A DNA stretch of 14,093 nucleotides. It comes from CAYZJV01 sp964478945 (lineage in GTDB: Bacteria > Spirochaetota > Spirochaetia > Sphaerochaetales > Sphaerochaetaceae). Below, one piece after another: positions 6,306 through 12,961 of the stretch (positions are counted from its first letter, which is position 1; each line of letters opens with the position of its first letter). Where the stretch lies: the NCBI GenBank assembly GCA_964478945.1, contig CAYZJV010000072.1, positions 1-14,093 on the forward strand, given 5' to 3'. A program made the position numbers and the translations under genes. The notes beneath the pieces are model-generated. The model had not been told where the DNA came from. It searched no databases and was given only the letters and a program-made list of their open reading frames with translations.

Positions 6306-8209
6306 CGAACCATCATTCCCTTGAGGTGATTGGCCAAGTCCGGATCGACACAGTAGACATGGCAACCTTTCATCCCTCTGGTCATCAAAGTACGATACGT
6401 GTTCCTGATGATCCGATCGATTTCCTCCAGAGCCTTCTTGTCTCCCTTCCTCGCAGGACCGATCAAACCACTGAGGGACTTGTCCGATTTGGCCCGTTTG
6501 GTGAAATCGGTGATGACCTTGCCACCCTCATAGCGAAGGTCCTCCCCGATGATGACACCCACATGGCTGAACTCGAGCCCTTGTGTCGTATGGATGCAGC
6601 CGACCTGATCAATGGAACCCGGCGAAATCGCATAGGTCTTGTTCGTACTGAGATTCCATGGCATTGAAAAACCACCGATTTGAATATCATCGGAGGCGAA
6701 GGGATCCTTCTTGGTCCGCCATTCCCAGCAGTAGCCTGCCACCAGACGGGCTTTCCCGTCCACTTCATTCTTCTCCCGAACCATACGCTCCAGTTCGACA
6801 GGATCATCCACCACTGTGAAATCATAATCGATTCCATCGAGATCGGTGGTGGCACTTCCACGGATACCAAGCACATGATCGAGCCATGCCAAATACCCAT
6901 CCGAACCGTTGCAGCGGAACTGGCTGGCCAATTCATCCACATATACTTCGGCGTTAAAGATACTCGACCACAAGCGTATCGTATCGACACTCCCATAATC
7001 GAAACTGGTGACCTTCTGTGCCTCATCGATGAAGAACACGGAAAGTCGAGCCGCACGGATGATCTCCATGACCTGATCCTCACCACGGACCACCGGTCCT
7101 TGACGCCCCTGCCTGTTCAACCTGTGGGCTTCATCGACGAGCAACGCCCCGAAGATATTCTCCTCAACCCCCACGAACGATCCCGAACCTTTGAACAAAT
7201 TGCCGATATGGCGCCTCTTCATGGATCCCTCGGCGAGCTTCGCCTCGAATACATTGCGTGGAGCACTGTTCTTCGTCACATACGCGCAATACAGCTTCTC
7301 TTGGATCAGACGTACCAATAGATTGATGGCCACCACCGTCTTGCCGGTACCCGGGCCACCCTTAACGATCACCACACGCTTGCGATGGTCAACAGCACAT
7401 TTTTTGGCATATGAGAGGATACGCTGGAACACCACCTCCTGTTCATCGATGAGAAGGAATTCCCGCTTTCCCTTCATCATTGCACACAGTGCATCCTGAA
7501 GACTCTTCGATGGACGGATATCGCCCTTTTCGATGTACACCAAAGTCTGCTTCCCATCACCTTTGGTGATGAACCGCTTGATGAACTGTTTCAACTTGGC
7601 CACATCATCCCGACAGAATACGGGAGCCTGCTCAAGAAAATCGTTGAAATGGGGAAGAAAAAGGGGATCGAGGGCTCCACGACTTGAGTAATTATGCAGA
7701 TAGGCACATGGAGAAAGATGGATCGGAACATCCTGCACATTGGCATTGAAATCACTTATCAGGGTCTTGTAGCTCAGCACCTGATACGCAGGATGCACCG
7801 TGGTATGGAGACTTCCGTGGAACTTGGTCACCACGTCGTGCAACGCACTTGGGGAACCGACTTCCAACAATCGCTCGATATCCTTCACAGGGTAGACCTC
7901 ACTCCACTGCTTGAGTTCCACTATCACGGCATGATGGCGATCCTCATCATCCAATCCGGAGATGATGAAATCGACACGCTTGGCACTCTGGGGAATCGCA
8001 AATTCAATGGCGACACCAGCGGTATCGGGAATATCCGCATCACGAAGAAGATTGGCCATATAGATCATGGAATTGCGCCAAGAATCCTTCTCGCTCTGAC
8101 CCACCGAACGATGCAGCACACTCTTCACCTGTCGCTCGATCTTCACATCGATGGTATTGTCATCCACATCCTTGAGGAATCCGCTCTTCTCACCCTGATA
8201 CACCAACAA
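6302..8209 (-). CDS. PD-(D/E)XK nuclease fused to DUF2075/Schlafen-3-like helicase
   Basis: A 635-residue protein. The N-terminal third shows a restriction-endonuclease-like core: E69 (IEFAIP), D80 (AKRVDFII) and E98-x-K100 (VIVELKQW), the usual metal-binding layout. The C-terminal two thirds form a superfamily 1-type helicase of the DUF2075 kind: Walker A KGGPGTGKT (283-291), Walker B LLVDEAH (356-362), FFIDEAQ (392-398), SQFRC (429-433), TTQGLEF (541-547) and a final NTYRTLMTRGMKG (603-615). The combination predicts ATP-driven movement on nucleic acid with cleavage. The start is a TTG with AGGAGGG seven bases upstream. It lies 16 bases after the MazG-like gene and overlaps the small basic gene, so all three form one operon. 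Function is unproven; defence or DNA repair are the reasonable candidates. Confidence 0.85.
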   Translation of the reverse strand: MLVYQGEKSGFLKDVDDNTIDVKIERQVKSVLHRSVGQSEKDSWRNSMIYMANLLRDADIPDTAGVAIEFAIPQSAKRVDFIISGLDDEDRHHAVIVELKQWSEVYPVKDIERLLEVGSPSALHDVVTKFHGSLHTTVHPAYQVLSYKTLISDFNANVQDVPIHLSPCAYLHNYSSRGALDPLFLPHFNDFLEQAPVFCRDDVAKLKQFIKRFITKGDGKQTLVYIEKGDIRPSKSLQDALCAMMKGKREFLLIDEQEVVFQRILSYAKKCAVDHRKRVVIVKGGPGTGKTVVAINLLVRLIQEKLYCAYVTKNSAPRNVFEAKLAEGSMKRRHIGNLFKGSGSFVGVEENIFGALLVDEAHRLNRQGRQGPVVRGEDQVMEIIRAARLSVFFIDEAQKVTSFDYGSVDTIRLWSSIFNAEVYVDELASQFRCNGSDGYLAWLDHVLGIRGSATTDLDGIDYDFTVVDDPVELERMVREKNEVDGKARLVAGYCWEWRTKKDPFASDDIQIGGFSMPWNLSTNKTYAISPGSIDQVGCIHTTQGLEFSHVGVIIGEDLRYEGGKVITDFTKRAKSDKSLSGLIGPARKGDKKALEEIDRIIRNTYRTLMTRGMKGCHVYCVDPDLANHLKGMMVR

Positions 8210-8225
8210 GGGTCAACCCTCCTCT

Positions 8226-8582
8226 CTACAGATCGTGCAATTCGGTATATTTCCTATTGGAATCCTTTGCCTTGTCGATTGGATACTTTTGTGCATTCTT
8301 CTCCATCTTCTTGAAGAAGGCCTGTTCGATATCGATACCGAGATCATGACTGAGCAACAACACCCAGTAGAGGACATCGGCAAGTTCATCTCCCAAAGCC
8401 GAATTCTGATCATCCGATTGGGACAACACTTCTTCCGATGATTTCCATTGGAAATGCTCCAGCAGCTCCGTTGCCTCCAATACCAACGATATCGCCAAAT
8501 CCTTGGGATTGTGGAACTGCTTCCAGTTCCTATCTTCACGAAACTTCAGAATCTCGGCGGTCAGTCTTTCAATTGTGTCCAT
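8226..8582 (-). CDS. MazG-like nucleotide pyrophosphohydrolase
   Basis: A 118-residue all-alpha NTP pyrophosphohydrolase of the MazG/dCTPase (RS21-C6) group, which splits (d)NTPs to (d)NMP and pyrophosphate using Mg. The two acidic helices are clear: EATELLEHFQW (E-x-x-E) and DELADVLYWVLLLSHDLGID (E-x-x-D), followed by the typical ending KKMEKNAQKYP with a conserved K and Y-P. Length is typical for single-domain members. I chose the ATG at 8582 because a GGAGAGAG purine tract precedes it; a start at 8615 would add 11 atypical residues. It is the first gene of the minus-strand operon with the nuclease-helicase. Relatives clean the nucleotide pool; in phage-defence settings such enzymes can deplete nucleotides, which is inference here. 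Confidence 0.9.
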   Translation of the reverse strand: MDTIERLTAEILKFREDRNWKQFHNPKDLAISLVLEATELLEHFQWKSSEEVLSQSDDQNSALGDELADVLYWVLLLSHDLGIDIEQAFFKKMEKNAQKYPIDKAKDSNRKYTELHDL

Positions 8583-8609
8583 AATCAACTCTCTCTCCAA
8601 TCCACCATA

Positions 8610-8677
8610 CCACAATTTTGCAACACAAGGGCCAAATTGTTACTCCGGGTAGCAAGAAGAGTACATCAAAATTGTGG
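8610..8677. repeat. 11-bp inverted repeat between divergent genes
   Basis: CCACAATTTTG (8610-8620) is the exact reverse complement of CAAAATTGTGG (8667-8677), with a further related CAAATTGT (8633-8640) between them. The arms lie in the intergenic region that must contain the promoters of both the MazG-like operon and the NUDIX gene, so a shared operator is possible. I do not see good promoter boxes on either side. Confidence 0.4.
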
Positions 8678-8736
8678 AATCTCCTGGACCACCGGAGATG
8701 AAGCTGCTAGGATAATTCCGAAGAGGCCATCTGATC

Positions 8737-9177
8737 ATGAAACATATCCACGTTGCCGCCGCAGTCATCATTGAGGAGGGAAGAGTATTCGCCGCCCAAC
8801 GAAACAACAAGGGAGAACTTGCCTTGAAGTGGGAGTTCCCCGGAGGAAAACTCGAACCGGGAGAAGCGGGAGAGACCGCAATAGTACGTGAAATCATGGA
8901 GGAACTGGCCACCAGCATAGCAGTCGAACGACATCTGATGACTGTGGAACACTCCTACTCCACCTTCAGCCTCACCATGGAAGCCTATCTGTGCAACATC
9001 GTGGAGGGAACCCTGGAGCTTGGAGAACACCTCGATTGCCGCTGGCTATCTAGGGATGAACTGCATTCGGTCGACTGGGCAGCAGCCGATATACCGATTG
9101 TGAAAGCATTGCATGCCACGATGCGAGGCAGACCAGAAAAAGAGTCCACAGAATGGGAGCCCTCACTCAACCTTTGA
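8737..9177 (+). CDS. NUDIX hydrolase, MutT-like (deoxy)nucleoside triphosphate pyrophosphohydrolase
   Basis: A 146-residue NUDIX enzyme that hydrolyses nucleoside triphosphates or damaged nucleotides to the monophosphate. The Nudix box runs from G37 to about residue 60: GKLEPGE, then REIMEEL with R51, E52, E55 and E56 all present; the usual Gly after EEx is Ala (A58), as seen in several CTP/8-oxo-dGTP-type members. The surrounding pattern (HVAAAVIIEEGRVFAAQR at the start, KWEFPGG before the box, W103 and the LSRDEL turn near the end) fits the MutT/CTP pyrophosphohydrolase subgroup. AAGAGG lies ten bases before the ATG. It is divergent from the MazG-like operon, and its last 11 bases overlap the 3' end of the opposing HNH gene. 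The preferred nucleotide cannot be told. Confidence 0.92.
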   Translation: MKHIHVAAAVIIEEGRVFAAQRNNKGELALKWEFPGGKLEPGEAGETAIVREIMEELATSIAVERHLMTVEHSYSTFSLTMEAYLCNIVEGTLELGEHLDCRWLSRDELHSVDWAAADIPIVKALHATMRGRPEKESTEWEPSLNL

Positions 9178-10063
9178 ACCGTTGGTATTTCCAGTCCAAG
9201 TATTCACGTTTTGGCCAATCGTCCTTACGTCGGGGAAGAATGATCTTCTGCTTGTCCAATTCCTTTAACCCGTGTTGCAACATGGGACCATCGCTTTCAG
9301 ACAAGATATCATCGCGCACATGTACGATAAAATCGGTATCGATACCCAAAAGGTTGCAATCGAAGGCGGCATGATGGATTTTACACAGTGACAATCCATT
9401 GTTCACCGTGGGAATTCCTTCATCCTCAGCATCAGGTACGATATGAGCGGCATCCAACAATTTGCGGTGATGCAACCGACACATGGCACAACGTTCATCA
9501 TACGCGTCGATCACCAGATATCGGAACGCACTTTGATGGAGGCGATGTCGTGTTTCGATCATAGCATAACGACGAACGTCGCTCGAAGAAACACCAATGG
9601 AATCCCACGTCATGCCGATCCCCAAGGTACGGTACGCAGGCTCTATCGCCGCCCGTACAAATCGCTTTTCGGGGTGGTCCTCGATGATGATCACCGGCCA
9701 AATTGCTTGATAGAGATGGTTCCTCACCTCTTTGAAGAAGATAAGGGGAGTTCTGGTCTCATACGCACGACGCAACTTCCTATTGTCATGGTGATTCGGG
9801 TCATTCCCCCTATATGCGTATATTATAGTGCCATCCAGATCGATACCATCAAGATTATAGGAACCATTTGAGCGAGAAGTAATCGATATCGGACATTCGA
9901 ACCCTTTCGGAGTCCAAATTCCAGTCTGGCCCTTCAATGTGATTCTTCGTCCCTTCCATTCGAACCCTTGGGCCAATATCCTTCCTGGTATCAACGATTC
10001 AAATCTCTCGTACTCGGAAAGATATTTAAAAATGGCCTTGCGCGACTCCAACTCCCAATCCAT
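9167..10063 (-). CDS. HNH endonuclease of modification-dependent restriction type
   Basis: A 298-residue two-domain nuclease. Residues 1-150 are an N-terminal recognition domain (LIPGRILAQGFEWKG, LKGQTGIWTPKGFECPISIT, a conserved YRGNDPNHHDN) typical of a widespread HNH family likened to restriction enzymes that sense modified DNA; what it binds is not known here. Residues 180-245 are a zinc-stabilised HNH domain: C192 and C195, DAAHIVP with H207, VNNGLSLCKIHHAAFD with C227, H230 and H231. These are the zinc ligands and ββα-metal catalytic residues, all intact. The rest (GPMLQHGLKEL, IILPRRK) matches the family tail. I prefer the ATG at 10063; an in-frame GTG at 10078 adds five residues, and neither has a clear ribosome binding site. 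Whether it restricts phage or foreign DNA is inference. Confidence 0.85.
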   Translation of the reverse strand: MDWELESRKAIFKYLSEYERFESLIPGRILAQGFEWKGRRITLKGQTGIWTPKGFECPISITSRSNGSYNLDGIDLDGTIIYAYRGNDPNHHDNRKLRRAYETRTPLIFFKEVRNHLYQAIWPVIIIEDHPEKRFVRAAIEPAYRTLGIGMTWDSIGVSSSDVRRYAMIETRHRLHQSAFRYLVIDAYDERCAMCRLHHRKLLDAAHIVPDAEDEGIPTVNNGLSLCKIHHAAFDCNLLGIDTDFIVHVRDDILSESDGPMLQHGLKELDKQKIILPRRKDDWPKREYLDWKYQRFKG

Positions 10064-10184
10064 ACCCGAAGCATACACTTTGAAAGTTTACACGTAAAGC
10101 CAATTCCACAATTAAGTAGTCATGAAGATACCACCCAATTAAAATATCAAGATCGTATCCAAAAGATCAACTACAAGACGTTCT

Positions 10185-11890
10185 TCACCAAGCGATCAGC
10201 TCATCCTCAGTAAAGGCCAAGGACCACTGTTCGGAAGCAGGGGACCACCTCAACCGATAGATCGAATCGTCTTCAGCGTAGGCAAGGAGTTGAATGGTTG
10301 CATCGGGTTCTTCCGCAAGCAGTAGGCGAATCCAGATGAAGGATTCGGGAATGATGGAAATCGATTCACCCGACAGCCAGATGGAATCCCCCAACACATC
10401 ACGCCCCTCGTCACCTTCCATATGCATCGCCTCGGTAACAAGGTACAGAAACCAGAGATCCTCTCCAGTGTTATTCTCCAAGGAAAGCTCCTTCATTCCG
10501 TAGGAGGAATCGGGCAAAGGAGGAGAACTGAAATTCTGTTCCGTCAACACCACATCCCACGGCCTCTCTTGTGCCTTCCATAGGAGATGGTAAGGGAGGT
10601 CTTCGACATCGAAGCCAACCAAATGGAATACCGACCCATCCATCGAATTCAAGGCATCCCATATATGTGGATACAATGAGAGATCGATGTGGATACTCTC
10701 TCCCGAATAGAGGATCTCATTACCAAGAAGATCATCACCATAGTCATCCTCGGCATACATGTCTTCAGTTGCAAGATGAATGAACCAGAAGTCCGTCCCT
10801 GTGGTGTTGGTGATGGTAAGTACCTGATCACCGGATGGAATGGGGACCACAGGAGCAAGATCTTCAGCAAACACCTCGATATGCCAGGAATCGCTGCTCG
10901 GATACCAATACTTCGAATAAGAATCCCCCAACTCATCAACAGCGGACACGACCACCCTACCATAGGTGTCGAACGGCAACTGATCGGCTATCCAAGGCAC
11001 ATCGGCCACAGCAACCTGGACTGTGGTTCCCGGCAACATACCGCCATCGGCGAGAAGATCGGTTTCGGAAGGCGAAGTGAACGGATCCTCCAACCTAAGA
11101 TCCTCCAACACAACACCCGAGCGATTGGAGATCAAGATCACATCTCCTTGTGATCCCACATCGGGCTCCTCGACACCCTGGTCATATGCAGAGAACGGCA
11201 CCACGATATTCCAGGGATCGACAAGAGGATTCCACGCGAAATGATACAGATCCCCCTCATGGTCGATCGCATTGACGATGAACATCTCATCCTGCTTGGA
11301 TTGCAGCGCAGTTGCCAAAGGTGGAAAATCTGACAAATCCACCCGATATTCCTGTTGATCACCCAACAAAGTTCCACCCAAAAGGTTCTCCATGTCAGTC
11401 GATTCGCCGTACATCGCCGCATTGAACACATCGATCCTGGTCAAAGTGAAGCCAGTATCGTTACCTATGATCAGATGATCACCATAACGCGGAACCTGAA
11501 TGAACTTGGCGGCTCTCTTCGGTACGACCAAAGTGGCGATCGAAACCGGACTCGTATCGACATCGGGAGCGACTTCCGTAGAGGGAGCGACTTCCGTAGA
11601 GGGAGCGACTTCCGTAGAGGGAGCCTCTGCGACCAAGGGAACCTCGGGAGCAAGTGTTTCAACTGATTCGGTCGATGCACAGGAGAAAAGCNNNNNNNNN
11701 NNNNNNNNNNNNNNNNNNNNNNNNNNNNNNNNNNNNNNNNNNNNNNNNNNNNNNNNNNNNNNNNNNNNNNNNNNNNNNNNNNNNNNNNNNNGGGAACCTC
11801 GGGAGCAAGTGTTTCAACTGATTCGGTCGATGCACAGGAGAAAAGCAGGAACAACAAACCGACGAACACCAAAACAGCAAATCGTCTCAT
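10185..11890 (-). CDS. Repeat lipoprotein of beta-rich modules, interrupted by an assembly gap
   Basis: The coding sequence begins at the ATG at 11890 (AAGG nine bases upstream) and crosses the N-gap. If the identical 55-base flanks of the gap are merged, the frame is continuous and gives about 516 residues. Residues 1-19 are a lipoprotein signal (MRRFAVLVFVGLLFLLFSC, cysteine 19), predicting a lipid-anchored surface or periplasmic protein. A low-complexity linker with three STEVAP units follows. Then come four tandem modules of about 100 residues (roughly 87-183, 198-293, 304-402, 416-516), each opening with a N-x-T/S-G strand (IGNDTG, ISNRSG, ITNTTG, LENNTG), then D-L-L-G and S-G-E-S turns, and ending in W-x-x-x-x-x-x-W. 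Modules three and four are the most alike. The function is unknown; a binding or adhesive role is plausible. It is related to the lipoprotein at the right edge. Confidence 0.8.
11565..11636 (-). repeat. Tandem 18-bp repeats encoding STEVAP
   Basis: Three exact copies of an 18-bp unit (11565-11582, 11583-11600, 11601-11618) and a diverged fourth (11619-11636) lie in the lipoprotein linker. On the coding strand they encode repeats of STEVAP. Such units can vary in copy number by slippage, changing linker length in frame. Confidence 0.9.
11637..11846. repeat. Identical 55-bp sequences on either side of the gap
   Basis: Positions 11637-11691 and 11792-11846 are identical over all 55 bases. The left copy ends at the last base before the Ns and the right copy starts at the first base after them. 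I read this as one sequence present twice because two overlapping contigs were not merged, not as a biological repeat. Confidence 0.9.
11692..11791. other. Assembly gap of 100 N
   Basis: Exactly 100 N, the conventional gap of unknown size in scaffolds. It lies within the lipoprotein coding region just after the signal peptide. Flanking identity suggests the true gap length is negative (an overlap of 55 bases). Confidence 0.99.
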
Positions 11891-11903
11891 AGTCGTTTTC
11901 CTT

Positions 11904-11919
11904 TTCCCCAACAGGGGAA
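11904..11919 (-). promoter_or_regulatory. Hairpin beside the lipoprotein ribosome binding site
   Basis: In the lipoprotein leader, TTCCCC and GGGGAA form a 6-bp stem with a 4-base loop (TGTT on the minus strand). The stem ends directly at the AAGG ribosome binding sequence (11903-11900). It could influence translation or mRNA stability; it could also be chance. Confidence 0.35.
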
Positions 11920-12032
11920 GATAAGAATGTATGCAAAAAGTATTGTTCCTTGCCATCGAAAAAGCAATAGGGAGAAACGCGTAGAAGGGCCACTCTCTGG
12001 TTCTTCTTTCCAAAATTTGCGATAATCGGAAC

Positions 12033-12875
12033 ATGGAAAACAGTGAAACCACACACATACAGGCGAAGAAAGCCAATCTCCATACCCATTCACGGTATTG
12101 CGGCCATGGAATCGGGGAATTGTCCCAGTACCTCCAATCAGCCAAAAAGCAAGGCCTGGAAATGCTGGGCTTCAGTGAACACTGTCCCGTACCCGATGGG
12201 AGATGGCATCGTTCACGAATGGATTTTTCAATGCTGGACACCTACATCGCGGAATGCAGAACATTGCAGTCGGAAGAAACCGGACTTATCGTCCTCTGTG
12301 GATTCGAATGCGACCACCACAGCGACTATGCCACATGGTACAAAGACCATCTCTTGAATCAAGGAAGAGCAGATTACCTGGCATTTGGAATACATTACCT
12401 ATCCACGCCGGACGGCAAGGATACTTTCATGAGAAAACTTCCCCCTTCAACAAAATGGTTGCACACCTACACCGACCGCTATATAGAAGGGATCCTCTCG
12501 GGAACCTACCTGTTCGGCGTTCATCCGGACCTGTTCGGTATGTTCTACACCTCATGGGACAAAGAAGCGATCGCCTGTTCAAAACACATCCTTGAAGCCG
12601 CATCAAGTGTCAAATTCCCCCTCGAGATAAATGGATACGGCTGTCGCAAACCCAAAATACCCAGCTCGGAAGGCATGCGGTGGCAATACCCGATGAGAAA
12701 ATTCTGGGAACTGGCCACCCAGTACGATGTGCCCGTGATCGTGAACAGCGATGCCCATAGACCCGAAGACCTCGCACTTCATAACATCGGAGCCTTCGAA
12801 CTTGCCGACACACTGGGTATCCCGCTTCCAGGATGGAACCACCATGCGAAGTACGGGCTGAGCATCGCCGATTGA
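12033..12875 (+). CDS. PHP-family phosphoesterase, histidinol-phosphatase-like
   Basis: A 280-residue PHP-domain protein with the metal-binding residues of the HisK/HisJ-type histidinol-phosphate phosphatases: NLHTHSRYCGHG (H17, H19, H25), FSEHCP (E49, H50), GFECDHH (E92), GIHYL (H121), GVHPDLF (H164) and VNSDAHRPEDL (D240, H242). Length (about 260-280) matches the family. Histidinol-phosphatase makes histidinol in histidine synthesis, but no other his gene is here, and the PHP group also includes other phosphoesterases, so substrate is uncertain. The ATG at 12033 has no clear ribosome binding site; a GATAAT sits at 12021-12026, so if it is a -10 box the message could begin at or near the start codon. 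It is divergent from the first repeat lipoprotein and reads into the second, 86 bases downstream. Confidence 0.88.
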   Translation: MENSETTHIQAKKANLHTHSRYCGHGIGELSQYLQSAKKQGLEMLGFSEHCPVPDGRWHRSRMDFSMLDTYIAECRTLQSEETGLIVLCGFECDHHSDYATWYKDHLLNQGRADYLAFGIHYLSTPDGKDTFMRKLPPSTKWLHTYTDRYIEGILSGTYLFGVHPDLFGMFYTSWDKEAIACSKHILEAASSVKFPLEINGYGCRKPKIPSSEGMRWQYPMRKFWELATQYDVPVIVNSDAHRPEDLALHNIGAFELADTLGIPLPGWNHHAKYGLSIAD

Positions 12876-12961
12876 ACATACAGACGAATTCACTACCACC
12901 CCAACCACATTCGGTACTACACTGAACCAACGGTATTCCATACCTGCAGGGAGGTCCAATC

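Noticed and set aside
6680..8314. Plus-strand open frames opposite the helicase and MazG-like genes (6680-7321, 7694-8314)
   Set aside because: They mirror strongly coding, motif-bearing genes on the other strand and have no domain or ribosome binding site of their own.
11565..11636. Short tandem repeats as a CRISPR array
   Set aside because: The units are 18 bp, directly adjacent without spacers, in frame and encode a low-complexity linker.
11637..11846. 55-bp direct repeat as an attachment site or recent duplication
   Set aside because: Both copies touch the N-gap exactly and collapsing them restores a reading frame, so an assembly overlap is the simpler explanation.
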